A stretch of DNA of 64,000 nucleotides from Paenibacillus lupini (GTDB lineage Bacteria > Bacillota > Bacilli > Paenibacillales > Paenibacillaceae): the NCBI RefSeq assembly GCF_011761355.1, contig NZ_JAASRW010000003.1, positions 269,091 to 333,090 on the forward strand, read 5' to 3'. Shown here piece by piece: positions 18,185-26,487 of the stretch. The notes under the pieces were generated by a model that worked only from the letters and a program-made list of their open reading frames with translations, did no database searches and was not told where the DNA came from. The position numbers were made by a program, and so were the translations under genes. Each line of letters begins with the position of its first letter. Within the stretch, counting starts at the first letter, position 1.

Positions 18185-18892
18185 ATGTTGAACAAATATG
18201 TAGAGATCAGCAAAGTGATCTCCGATGAAATCGATCAGAATCTGTTCGCCGAAAGCAACAAGCTGCCTACTGAAAAATCATTAGCAACCCGCTTTGAGGT
18301 CAGCCGTGAGACGATCCGCAAAGCGCTCAAGCATCTTATAGAGCAAGGCAAGATTTATAACGTAAAAAGCTCTGGTTATTACTTGCGGCGAAATGGCCTT
18401 CATATGGCCAGCACGTTAAACAAATTTTCCAGCATTACGGATCTGATCCGCAATGCCAATCTGTCCGAGGGCGATATCGAGGTTCAGATTTTCAAAAGAA
18501 AACCGAATGAAGAGGAAATGAACCTGTTGAACATTAACAAGCAGGATTCCATGTTCATCCTCGAAAGAATTCGGACCGCAAACGGAGAATCGATTGTCTA
18601 TTCGAGGAACATTCTGCCCCAGAGCATTGTTGGAAAAGATTTTGCGGAACTTTACGAACCAGGTTCCCTGTCCAAGCATCTCAAGCAGAAATGCGGAGTT
18701 CACATTATCGAATCACTTATGGAGATTCAAGCAGTGCGCGAAGACGACGTACTCCCTTACCGGTTGAAGCAAAGCGACCCGCCTTTGCTAAAAACGATTC
18801 AAGTGCATTACGACGACAAAGCGAAGCCGATTTACATTTCCTACGATTTCATGCGGAACGATTTGATCCGGTTTTACATCCGGAGAACCTAA
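18185..18892 (+). CDS. GntR/HutC-family regulator with UTRA ligand domain
   Basis: Transcription factor of 235 residues. The winged helix at about residues 10-70 shows LPTEKSLATRFEVSRETIRKALKHL, the GntR signature. The UTRA effector domain of the HutC subfamily fills residues 85-235 (MFILERIRTANGESIVYSRNILP, then IYISYDFMRNDLIRFYI at the end). ATG 18185 is used because GAGGAGG lies eight bases upstream; an ATG at 18146 lacks this. It heads the glycerophosphodiester locus with only 38 bases to the next start, so it likely controls that locus. The effector would be glycerol 3-phosphate or a glycerophosphodiester, by context only. The 274-base gap before it (17911-18184) is AT-rich with a TTATCGATAA palindrome and no gene. 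Confidence 0.9.
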   Translation: MLNKYVEISKVISDEIDQNLFAESNKLPTEKSLATRFEVSRETIRKALKHLIEQGKIYNVKSSGYYLRRNGLHMASTLNKFSSITDLIRNANLSEGDIEVQIFKRKPNEEEMNLLNINKQDSMFILERIRTANGESIVYSRNILPQSIVGKDFAELYEPGSLSKHLKQKCGVHIIESLMEIQAVREDDVLPYRLKQSDPPLLKTIQVHYDDKAKPIYISYDFMRNDLIRFYIRRT

Positions 18893-18930
18893 CGGAAAAT
18901 ATGACAATTCATAGATGGAGGATGATGGAT

Positions 18931-19917
18931 ATGAATTCACATTCGCACAATCATTTCGACACCATTTATTCCGATTATTCCAATGCGAATGGAAGTGTGA
19001 TGTTCGCCGCGCATCGGGGAAATTGGAGACGCGCCTCCGAGAATTCGCTCCGATCCATTCAATCGGCTATCGATCTTGGCATGGATATCGTAGAGCTAGA
19101 CATTTGGAAAACGAAGGACGGAGCGTTAGTGCTCATGCACGACGATACGGTTGATCGGATGACCAACGGTTCCGGGAAAATCTCTGAGCTCACGTTTCAA
19201 GAAATTCGTTCGCTTCGCCTGAAACAGGGAAGAGGCGGCCCAGGCGCCTCCGTTACCGACGAGCTTGTTCCCACTCTGCAGGAGGCCATGCTTTTGGCCA
19301 AAGACCGTATAATGGTCAACCTGGATAAATGCTGGAACATTCGCGAGAATGTCTATCGGGTTCTTGTTGAAACCGGAACAGTAAGACAAGGATTGTTCAA
19401 GAGCGATGCAAGCATTGACGAGGTCGAGGAATTCCTGAACGGCAAGGCCGAGCGTCCTGAATTTATTCAAAAAATTCAAGATTATCAGATTCCCGCCGAG
19501 AATGAAGCTGAATTCCGGAAGCTGTTCGACAACGCCACGGGAATGGATGAAATCCAAGCATTTTTGAGCGACAGTGCCAAGCGGGCGGAATTCCTTCGTA
19601 AAGTTCCAAAGGCCAATTTGCATATGCTCGATCAACTAGAACAAATCGCCACTCGAATTAAACCGAAAGCTATCGAAGTCAATTTCCTGTTCAGCCATAG
19701 CAAGATCATGGACTCGGAAGTACTTTCCCGACTGAAGTCATACCCATTCCGAATTTGGGTCAACACCATGTTTGCTTGGGATTGCGCAGGGCACACGGAC
19801 GATGTTTCTCTATCGAATCCGGCGCTTGGCTGGGAATGGCTATTGAATCGCGGAGCCAATATGATTTTGACGGATTATCCGGAAGATCTGAACCGATATC
19901 TCAAAACAAGGAAGTGA
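18931..19917 (+). CDS. Glycerophosphodiester phosphodiesterase (GDPD)
   Basis: Enzyme of 328 residues with no signal peptide, expected to cleave glycerophosphodiesters to sn-glycerol 3-phosphate and an alcohol in the cytoplasm. The GDPD core starts with FAAHRGNWRRASENS (catalytic His28), ELDIWKTKDG (E55, D57) and VLMHDDTVDRMTNGSG (second His70), and ends with NRGANMILTDYPEDL. About 60 residues around 165-230 are an insertion with two similar helices (EEFLNGKAERPEFIQKI and QAFLSDSAKRAEFLRKV), which looks like an internal duplication. ATG 18931 is chosen for its nine-base distance from TGGAGG; ATGs at 18922 and 18925 are closer than ideal. It is followed within eight bases by the importer genes. 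Confidence 0.9.
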   Translation: MNSHSHNHFDTIYSDYSNANGSVMFAAHRGNWRRASENSLRSIQSAIDLGMDIVELDIWKTKDGALVLMHDDTVDRMTNGSGKISELTFQEIRSLRLKQGRGGPGASVTDELVPTLQEAMLLAKDRIMVNLDKCWNIRENVYRVLVETGTVRQGLFKSDASIDEVEEFLNGKAERPEFIQKIQDYQIPAENEAEFRKLFDNATGMDEIQAFLSDSAKRAEFLRKVPKANLHMLDQLEQIATRIKPKAIEVNFLFSHSKIMDSEVLSRLKSYPFRIWVNTMFAWDCAGHTDDVSLSNPALGWEWLLNRGANMILTDYPEDLNRYLKTRK

Positions 19918-19924
19918 ACGCTTC

Positions 19925-20812
19925 GTGACCAGCAGATTACGTAAATTCAAGGAGGCGGCTTTCGGATACGGGTTTTTGCTGCCGTCCCTGGCAGGATTCA
20001 GCGTCTTCTTGTTCTACCCGTTTCTGAAGTCGTTCTATTTAAGCCTTCATAGCATGAACCCCCGGGGACAGATCGTGGAGTTTGTCGGATTTGATAATTT
20101 CATCGACATCCTGACCTCCGATCATTTTTACCAAAGCCTCAAGACGACATTCTTTTTTGCGCTCTTGACGATACCGGCATGCATCTTCATTGCCGTATGC
20201 CTTGCGTTATTGACATACAAGAAAAATAAAATAAACCTTATTTTTCAGCTTATCTTTGCCAGTACCATTGCAGTGCCAATAGGTAATGCTTCCGTCATTT
20301 GGAAACTGCTGTTTCACCCTACAGCCGGCATGTTCAACTATTTCCTAAGTTTGTTCGGAATATCGCCTGTCGGCTGGCTGACTAATCCCGCTTATGCCCT
20401 GTTATCCGTTTCCATGATGACGGTGTGGATCAGCATCGGATTTACGTATCTGCTTCTTCTCAGCGGGATAAAAGGCATTCCGGAAGATTTGTACGAGAGT
20501 GCGAAAATCGATGGCGCCGGATCGTTCTCCATTGTTCGGAGAATTACGCTGCCTTTATTGTCTCCCGTGCTCTTCTTCATCAGCGTCATTTCCGTTATTA
20601 GCGCCCTTCAGAGCTTCTCTCAGATCAACATTTTGACAGAGGGGGGACCGGTAAATTCAACAAATGTTGTTGTGTATGACTTGTACCAGGAAGCCTTCGT
20701 CAACTATCGATTTGGAACCGGCAGCGCTCAAGCGATTATTTTGTTCTTGATCATTCTGCTGTTTACGATTATCCAGTTCCGTCTCTCGGAAAGGAAAGTG
20801 CATTATTCATGA
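19925..20812 (+). CDS. ABC importer permease, UgpA/MalF type
   Basis: Six-helix permease of 295 residues with amino-terminal FGYGFLLPSLAGFSVFLFYPF and EAA loop YESAKIDGAGSFSIVRRITLP, characteristic of the UgpA family of glycerol-phosphate and sugar importers. GTG start at 19925 follows AAGGAAG. Its last four bases overlap the next permease (ATGA). By neighbours (GDPD, UgpB-like lipoprotein) it should move glycerol 3-phosphate or glycerophosphodiesters. Confidence 0.92.
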   Translation: MTSRLRKFKEAAFGYGFLLPSLAGFSVFLFYPFLKSFYLSLHSMNPRGQIVEFVGFDNFIDILTSDHFYQSLKTTFFFALLTIPACIFIAVCLALLTYKKNKINLIFQLIFASTIAVPIGNASVIWKLLFHPTAGMFNYFLSLFGISPVGWLTNPAYALLSVSMMTVWISIGFTYLLLLSGIKGIPEDLYESAKIDGAGSFSIVRRITLPLLSPVLFFISVISVISALQSFSQINILTEGGPVNSTNVVVYDLYQEAFVNYRFGTGSAQAIILFLIILLFTIIQFRLSERKVHYS

Positions 20813-21627
20813 GTAAAATACAGCGAACAGCGGTATTGATTATTCTAATTCTGGCTTCCGCGGCGATTATTTATCCGATCTTTTACGCCTTCGCTTCGGC
20901 GATGATGACGTCGGCCGAGATCGATTCCTATCCACCGCATATTTTCCCTTCCGGCTTTAATTTGGACAATTACAAATCGGTGTTTGCGGTCGTTCCCGTC
21001 GCCCAGTTTTTGTTAAACAGCTTTGTCGTCGCCATAGCGATTACGGTAGGCCATTTGATAACGGCAAGCTTTGCCGCCTACGCTTTCGCTTTTATCCGGT
21101 TTCCGCTCAAAAGTTTCTTCTTCGCCCTGTTTCTAGCTACGATCATGATCCCATGGGAAGTCACGATGATTCCTAATTTCTTGACGATTCGCAGCTGGGG
21201 ATGGACGGATTCGTATTGGGGCCTGATTCTTCCGTTCCTTGCCACCGGCTTCGGCACGTTCCTGTTTAGACAATTTTTCATGCAACTGCCGAAAGATATA
21301 TTCGAAGCAGCGAAAATGGACGGAATGGGACACTTCGGAATCTTCTTGCGAATTGCGCTGCCGTTAACGCGTTCTGCCTCTGTGACGCTTGCGGTGTACA
21401 GCTTTATCGGAGCGTGGAACATGTATCTGTGGCCGTTGTTAATTACGAACGAGGAGTCCATGCGGACTGTACAGATCGGCGTTACGATGCTGCAGTTCGA
21501 AGACTTCACGTCATGGAATCTCGTGTTGGCCGGATTGGCGCTCATGATGCTGCCACCGCTGCTGCTGCTCGTTCTCGGATTAAAGCAGCTCGTCGGCAAT
21601 CTTACGATGGGTGCGCTTAAAGGCTGA
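20809..21627 (+). CDS. ABC importer permease, UgpE/MalG type
   Basis: Partner permease of 272 residues, six helices. EAA loop FEAAKMDGMGHFGIFLRIALP and the MalG-type block MIPWEVTMIPNFLTIRSWGW are clear. Translation is coupled to the previous gene by the ATGA overlap. It forms the inner-membrane channel with its partner; no ATPase (UgpC) gene follows, so the ATPase must come from elsewhere. Confidence 0.92.
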   Translation: MSKIQRTAVLIILILASAAIIYPIFYAFASAMMTSAEIDSYPPHIFPSGFNLDNYKSVFAVVPVAQFLLNSFVVAIAITVGHLITASFAAYAFAFIRFPLKSFFFALFLATIMIPWEVTMIPNFLTIRSWGWTDSYWGLILPFLATGFGTFLFRQFFMQLPKDIFEAAKMDGMGHFGIFLRIALPLTRSASVTLAVYSFIGAWNMYLWPLLITNEESMRTVQIGVTMLQFEDFTSWNLVLAGLALMMLPPLLLLVLGLKQLVGNLTMGALKG

Positions 21628-21702
21628 GCAGCCAGTGTCTATCTTAATAATGACCGAGAACCTTCGGATTCTATTTAAACAAACTAAGGAGTTGGCTTAT
21701 CA

Positions 21703-23079
21703 ATGAAAGCAATCAACTGGAAAATGGCACTCCCTGTATTGGCACTTGCAAACGTTCTTGTCATCCAGGGCTGCGGCACGTCAAACTCTGCAAACACCCC
21801 CAATTCGGCAGCTTCCTCGAATGCTGCGGATACATCAAACGAAGCTCCCGTCACTATAAACTGGTGGCATGCCATGAGCGGAACAAACGGTAAGGTTCTG
21901 GATCAAATCGTAAAAGATTTTAATGCCTCCCAGTCTCACGTTGTTGTCAAAGCAACTTTCCAAGGCGCCTACGACGAATTGCTGAATAAAGTGAAAGCAA
22001 CGATGGGTTCGAAAAGCGGCCCCGCGTTGGTTCAGATGAACGACGTTAACACTCGATTCATGATTGATTCCCAGGCCATTACGCCGGTTCAAACGCTTAT
22101 CGATCGCGATAAATACGATATCTCCGAGCTTGAACCGAATATTCTGAATTACTACACGGTCAATAACCAGCTCTATTCGATGCCGTTTAACACTTCAAAC
22201 GACATCTTCTACTACAACAAGGACTTGTTCAAAGCGGCAGGCCTGGATCCGGAAAAACCGCCGGCAACGTTTGAAGAAGTAGAAGCAGCAGCTAAAGCAC
22301 TTACCAAAGACGGCGTTACCGGCTACGCTTTCTATATTGAGCCTTGGGATATGGAGCAATCGTTCGCCAAGCAAGGAGAATTGTACGTCAACAACGATAA
22401 CGGACGTTCCGGAGAGGCTGCAACGGAATCCCTCATGAACAGCGAAGCGGGCGTCAAGACGCTGTCCTTCTGGAAAGACATGATCGATAACAAGAATGCG
22501 CAATTCTTCGGCAGAGTCTCCGCCGATGCTCAGAAAGCCTTTACTGCCGGCAAAGTCGCTATGCTGACCGGTTCGACAGGAGCTCTTCGGGGAATGGTTG
22601 AAGGTGCAAAAGGCAAATTCGAAGTCGGAACAGGCTTCTTCCCAATTCCCGCAGGCTCCTCTAAGGAAGGCGGCGTGGCAATCGGCGGAGGGAGCAACTG
22701 GATTATGAACGACAAGTCCCAAGAAGAACAAGATGCGGCATGGGAGTTCATCAAGTACTTGTCCAGCGCTAAAGTACAAGCTTTATGGCACGTGAGCACC
22801 GGATACTTCCCGACCACAACAGCAGCATACGATGAGCAGATCGTCAAAGATAATCTCGTCAAATATCCGCAATTTAATGCGGCTGTAGAGCAGCTTCACC
22901 AATCGAAATCCAACTATGCTTCCCAAGGTGCTTCACTCGGCGTATTCCAGGAGATGAGAAACTTCTATTCGACTGCTGTGGAAGAAGCAATCAACGGCGC
23001 ATCGCCTCAAGAAGCGTTGGACAAAGCAGCGAAAAGCAGTACGGAAGCCATTCAGAAATATAATGACACAAATAAATAA
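21703..23079 (+). CDS. Extracellular solute-binding lipoprotein, UgpB-like
   Basis: Lipoprotein of 458 residues with lipobox LVIQGC (Cys24) and a Ser/Asn/Ala tether. The mature start VTINWWHAMSGTNGKVLDQIV, then FQGAYDELLNKVKATMGS and LVQMNDVNTRFMID, closely follow UgpB, the glycerol-3-phosphate binding protein. It also has the signature MPFNTSNDIFYYNKDLFKAAGLDP. AAGGAG lies 11 bases before the ATG. It is the external receptor of locus 2. A hairpin after the stop may lower expression of the downstream HAD gene relative to this gene. Confidence 0.92.
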   Translation: MKAINWKMALPVLALANVLVIQGCGTSNSANTPNSAASSNAADTSNEAPVTINWWHAMSGTNGKVLDQIVKDFNASQSHVVVKATFQGAYDELLNKVKATMGSKSGPALVQMNDVNTRFMIDSQAITPVQTLIDRDKYDISELEPNILNYYTVNNQLYSMPFNTSNDIFYYNKDLFKAAGLDPEKPPATFEEVEAAAKALTKDGVTGYAFYIEPWDMEQSFAKQGELYVNNDNGRSGEAATESLMNSEAGVKTLSFWKDMIDNKNAQFFGRVSADAQKAFTAGKVAMLTGSTGALRGMVEGAKGKFEVGTGFFPIPAGSSKEGGVAIGGGSNWIMNDKSQEEQDAAWEFIKYLSSAKVQALWHVSTGYFPTTTAAYDEQIVKDNLVKYPQFNAAVEQLHQSKSNYASQGASLGVFQEMRNFYSTAVEEAINGASPQEALDKAAKSSTEAIQKYNDTNK

Positions 23080-23110
23080 CTTGCTTTCGCAATAAACGTT
23101 ACTTCAATAA

Positions 23111-23149
23111 ACAAAGACAGGACGAACACTCTATTCGGCCTGTCTTTGT
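23111..23149 (+). terminator. Intergenic hairpin after UgpB-like gene
   Basis: Stem ACAAAGACAGG / CCTGTCTTTGT (23111-23121 and 23139-23149) without a strong T tract, so either a weak terminator or an RNA-stabilising stem. Confidence 0.55.
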
Positions 23150-23193
23150 CCTTAATGGACATCTTATGTTTCGAGAGAAAGGCGGAAACTGCT

Positions 23194-24015
23194 TTGCAAG
23201 GCAAATGGATTATCTCTGATCTCGATGGTACACTGTTGAATTCACGGCAACAAATTACGCAAGCCGTTAAGCAGCGCATACGGCTGTTTCAGGCAAACGG
23301 CGGCACCTTTACCTTGTCAACGGGCAGATCGTTAACAAGCGCATTGCCATTTATTAATGAGCTTGAAATCAAAGTGCCTGTCATTTTGTACAATGGCGCT
23401 AAATTATATGATCCGGTTCAAGAAAGATATATGAAGGAACATGCTTTGTCTCCGTCCTCTTTTCGGTATGCCGTGAATAGATACGAGCTATTCGGCCAAC
23501 GGATGGGGCTGGACGTGTTGGTTTTTTGCCAGGAGCAGATCTATACCCCTGCTATAACAAACACCGTAGAGCGTTATATGCAGAAAGACAAAGTTACGAT
23601 CACGGAGAAGTCTCTAATGGATATCATGGTGCATTCCCAAGAGTCCACGAAAATCATGTTCTTAGGCAGTCCCGAGTCGGTCATCTCCTTTCAGGAGCAA
23701 TGCTTTGCAGCATTCGTGCAGCCGGCCGAAGCCGCATGCCACTCCGTTTCGTCCGAACCGGAACTTCTTGAAATTCTTCCTTCCAACATCAATAAAGGTA
23801 CCGCGTGCAAGGAGTTGATCAACAGCCTGGGGCTGGATATCGCCAATCTCACTGGAGTCGGGGACAATCTGAATGATATAGAGATGATCACTTTGCTTCC
23901 CAACGGAGTTGCAGTGAATAACGCCCATCCGTCATTGAAGAAGGCCGCGGATTGGGTGACCGCGCGAAGCAATGATGAAGATGCGATGATCGAGGTGCTT
24001 GATCGGTTTCTCTAA
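23194..24015 (+). CDS. HAD-superfamily phosphatase, Cof type
   Basis: Cytoplasmic phosphatase of 273 residues (Cof/YwpJ subfamily, C2B cap). Motif I is ISDLDGTLLNS (nucleophile Asp9 and Asp11 from this start), motif II STGRS, motif III lysine in INKGTACKELI and motif IV GVGDNLNDIEM. TTG 23194 is taken as the start because AAAGGCGG lies upstream at good spacing; the ATG at 23155 has no ribosome site and abuts the preceding hairpin. Cof enzymes act on sugar phosphates or similar small phosphates. Given the locus, glycerol 3-phosphate is a possible substrate, but this is inference. Confidence 0.85.
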   Translation: MQGKWIISDLDGTLLNSRQQITQAVKQRIRLFQANGGTFTLSTGRSLTSALPFINELEIKVPVILYNGAKLYDPVQERYMKEHALSPSSFRYAVNRYELFGQRMGLDVLVFCQEQIYTPAITNTVERYMQKDKVTITEKSLMDIMVHSQESTKIMFLGSPESVISFQEQCFAAFVQPAEAACHSVSSEPELLEILPSNINKGTACKELINSLGLDIANLTGVGDNLNDIEMITLLPNGVAVNNAHPSLKKAADWVTARSNDEDAMIEVLDRFL

Positions 24016-24024
24016 ATGGCCAGA

Positions 24025-24070
24025 AAAAAGTCGTAGTTCTGTTGCTTAGGCAATAGAACTACGACTTTTG
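24025..24070 (+). terminator. Bidirectional terminator
   Basis: Long inverted repeat AAAAGTCGTAGTTCT / AGAACTACGACTTTT with inner GTTGC/GCAAT pairing. It sits between the HAD gene and the convergent epimerase gene. Confidence 0.82.
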
Positions 24071-24167
24071 GTATTAGAGACTGATAAACACTCACCGGCC
24101 TCTTTAACAGATTCTGTCATCGTTTTTCAGCGCTCTCCCGCAGGAAGGGCTTCTTCAATGCAACATT

Positions 24168-25037
24168 TTATCGTTCGCAGCTAATCGTCAGATTCGCGTT
24201 AAGTGTTCCGCCGGATTCGAGCATGTAGAGCTCTTCTTGGCGGTTCAATTCGCCGGTCATTGCCATCCATGGCTCGACGCAGACAAATGGCTTGTCCTGT
24301 ACGGACCAGAGGACAACGTATTTGAAAACATCATCATACGTCATACGAACACGAGCGCCTTCGATAACCGGGAACGTGATCTCACGTTTCACGGGATCAA
24401 GCAGTGTCACTGACTCCACCATACCGTCCAAATCAAGCTCGCCGGTGAATGGTTTTTCGACCATATCGTTATAATCCAGGTAGCGAGTCGCATCCGTCTC
24501 ATAAGCAAGACGCTTCGAATCCGTCAAGAAGTAAGGATGGAAGCCCGCATAGAACGGCATCGATGCAACATCGGTCAGGTTGTGGTATTGCTGGCGGATA
24601 TGAAGCTCACCGTTCACCAACGCATAAGTGAAGGTTAATTCAAAATCAAACGGATAGCTGTCTTTTGTCGCTTCACTGCTTTTAAGTACAATCGTGATGG
24701 ACGCTTCGCCTTCTGTATTTGTTCCGGCTACTTCCCATACGGAAGTACGTGCTACGCCGTGGTTGGCCATGTCATACGACTTGCCGTCCCAAATATACGT
24801 ACGATTATCGAGCTGCCCGCAGATCGGGAACAGGATCGGATTGCCGCCGCGGATATTAGCCGTCGGATGATCGAATGTTGCTTTATCCAGGTAAAAGACT
24901 TCGAGTCCATTAAGCTGACAGCCGATAACAATACCGCCGCGTTCCGGACATACACGAATACGGGAAGAAGTGCTCTCCTCGATTAGCTCATAAATCTTAT
25001 ATGTATCTGTATAACTGTTGACTTGAAACTGGCTCAT
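24168..25037 (-). CDS. Aldose 1-epimerase (galactose mutarotase) family protein
   Basis: Beta-sandwich mutarotase-like protein of 289 residues. Visible family residues include GNPILFPICGQL, NHGVART, the HPYF motif in FYAGFHPYFL and a late CVEPWMAMTGELN carrying the presumed catalytic Glu. This layout matches the YeaD/LacX branch, which acts on hexose 6-phosphates or unidentified sugars rather than free galactose. ATG start is fixed by TAGGAGGG five bases before it. It is a single leftward gene; its own terminator would be the shared hairpin at 24025-24070. Confidence 0.88.
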   Translation of the reverse strand: MSQFQVNSYTDTYKIYELIEESTSSRIRVCPERGGIVIGCQLNGLEVFYLDKATFDHPTANIRGGNPILFPICGQLDNRTYIWDGKSYDMANHGVARTSVWEVAGTNTEGEASITIVLKSSEATKDSYPFDFELTFTYALVNGELHIRQQYHNLTDVASMPFYAGFHPYFLTDSKRLAYETDATRYLDYNDMVEKPFTGELDLDGMVESVTLLDPVKREITFPVIEGARVRMTYDDVFKYVVLWSVQDKPFVCVEPWMAMTGELNRQEELYMLESGGTLNANLTISCER

Positions 25038-25086
25038 AAGGCCCTCCTAAATAGTTATTTTCTGATTCCATCATACCACAAAATAA

Positions 25087-25118
25087 AGAAAAGGCTGTCC
25101 CGTGAAGGACAGCCTTTC
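25087..25118 (-). terminator. Terminator of the foldase gene
   Basis: Stem AAAGGCTGTCC / GGACAGCCTTT (25090-25100 and 25107-25117). Read leftward it is followed by TTTCTTTATTTT and lies just after the PPIase stop codon. Confidence 0.82.
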
Positions 25119-25121
25119 GTC

Positions 25122-26285
25122 TTACTTCGTTGCGTCAGCAGCAGGGCTAGCTTCAGCGTTTGTTCCTGCATCAGCGCTTGCTTCTGGGGAAGCAGATGCA
25201 TCAGCTGCTGCAGCTGGATCCAGCTTGTTCGTGATTTTTGCTTTTGCTTTCAGGTCAGCCAGCCAAGTCGAGGACAGCTCGCTTACTTTTTGTGTAACCA
25301 GTTGGTATTTGATATCTTCTTTCTTGTCTTCAAGCGTAGGTGTTACAGCTGCTTTCTCATCGGTTTTCTTGATGATGTGGTAGCCGTAGCTTGTTTGTAC
25401 AACGCCGCTCAGCTCGCCAACTTTAAGGGCAAATGCCGCATCTTCGAATGCAGCTTCCATTGTGCCTTTAGGGAAGAAGTCGAGGTCGCCGCCTTTGTCT
25501 TTCGTACCTGTATCCGTCGATTTCTCTTTAGCCAGCGTTGCGAAATCAGCGCCGCCTTTCAGATCCTTCAGAATAGCTTCAGCTTCTTCCTTCGTAGCTA
25601 CGAGGATATGCGAAGCACGGATTTGTGCAGGTGTAGCCATGGACGCTTTATTTTGATCGAAGTACGTTTTGATCTCGTCATCTGTTACTTTCACTTGCGG
25701 CTCAAGAATTTTACGGATTGTCACTTGAGTACCTGCATCTTCACGCAAGCTGTCTTCAGTCATACCGTATTGTGCCAGTGTTTGTTGGAACTCATCTTCG
25801 GAACCAAACGATTTTTTCAGGTTCGCGATTTCTTTATCGATATCTGCTTCAGTAACCGTTACGTTTGCATCTTTTGCTGCTTGGTCGATCAGTTCTTGCG
25901 TGATCATGTTATCGAGTGTAGATGTGCCGCCTTGCTTCACTAAGGAATCATACAGCTTGTCCTTCGAAATTTTAACACCGTTAACGGTAGCAACTGCTTC
26001 TGTGCCGCCTCCGAAAGGTGGTTTAATTAATACGATAATAAGCACGATGGCCAAAATCGCCGAAACCGCGATCCAAGCTTTACCGCCGCTGCGGCCGCCT
26101 GCTGCCGAGGCAGGAGTTTGGGAAGTAGGAGCTTGCTCTTTCTCTTCCGCTTCAACCTCATTGTCCTCTGCTGCTTCTACGATTTCATCATTGTTGTCAT
26201 TCTCATAAGCGTACTGTACTTCTTTCTCAGCAGCCGTGTCCCGTTCTTCATCTTCTCTTTTGTGCTGCGAGTCTTTGTTTTCCAT
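25122..26285 (-). CDS. Membrane-anchored PrsA/SurA-like peptidyl-prolyl isomerase
   Basis: Foldase of 387 residues. A very acidic, Glu/Asp-rich cytoplasmic segment (1-69) is followed by one membrane helix (70-87), a SurA_N-like helical region (about 97-215) and a parvulin rotamase domain (about 217-312: IRASHILVATKEEAE, GGDLDFFPKGTM, FALKVGELSGVVQTSYGYHII). The tail is rich in Ala, Ser, Asp and Glu. It should help exported proteins fold outside the membrane. Unlike classical PrsA it has no lipobox and is held by an uncleaved helix. Ribosome site AAGGGAG is about 12 bases from the ATG. Confidence 0.9.
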   Translation of the reverse strand: MENKDSQHKREDEERDTAAEKEVQYAYENDNNDEIVEAAEDNEVEAEEKEQAPTSQTPASAAGGRSGGKAWIAVSAILAIVLIIVLIKPPFGGGTEAVATVNGVKISKDKLYDSLVKQGGTSTLDNMITQELIDQAAKDANVTVTEADIDKEIANLKKSFGSEDEFQQTLAQYGMTEDSLREDAGTQVTIRKILEPQVKVTDDEIKTYFDQNKASMATPAQIRASHILVATKEEAEAILKDLKGGADFATLAKEKSTDTGTKDKGGDLDFFPKGTMEAAFEDAAFALKVGELSGVVQTSYGYHIIKKTDEKAAVTPTLEDKKEDIKYQLVTQKVSELSSTWLADLKAKAKITNKLDPAAAADASASPEASADAGTNAEASPAADATK

Positions 26286-26435
26286 TTTTCAATAAAACTC
26301 CCTTCGACAAAAACGAACTATTTTTACAATCTTCACCTACTATAACAAAACAATTCGGGAAAAACCTTAATTCAAAATAAAAATATGTTGCATTCGGCTG
26401 CTTTTCGTATAATGGTATATGTATACAATATTAGA

Positions 26436-26461
26436 CTTTAGTCACAGAGGTGTGACTAAAG
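26436..26461 (+). promoter_or_regulatory. Perfect inverted repeat in leader of MHYT-GGDEF-EAL gene
   Basis: CTTTAGTCACA (26436-26446), GAGG, TGTGACTAAAG (26451-26461): an uninterrupted 11-base-pair inverted repeat. It ends 26 bases before the start codon and 22 bases after a TATAAT at 26408-26413. There is no T tract, so it is a candidate operator or leader hairpin rather than a terminator. Confidence 0.55.
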
Positions 26462-26487
26462 AACTAGTGACGAGAGGTGGGGGACGT

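Noticed and set aside
18691..18930. N-terminal extension of the GDPD
   Set aside because: It lies inside the GntR gene in another frame, is Arg-rich, and the ribosome site supports ATG 18931.
25023..25943. Plus-strand frame of 306 codons rich in Phe, Cys and Ser
   Set aside because: Antisense to the PPIase gene and to its terminator; composition is that of a mirror frame and no ribosome site precedes it.
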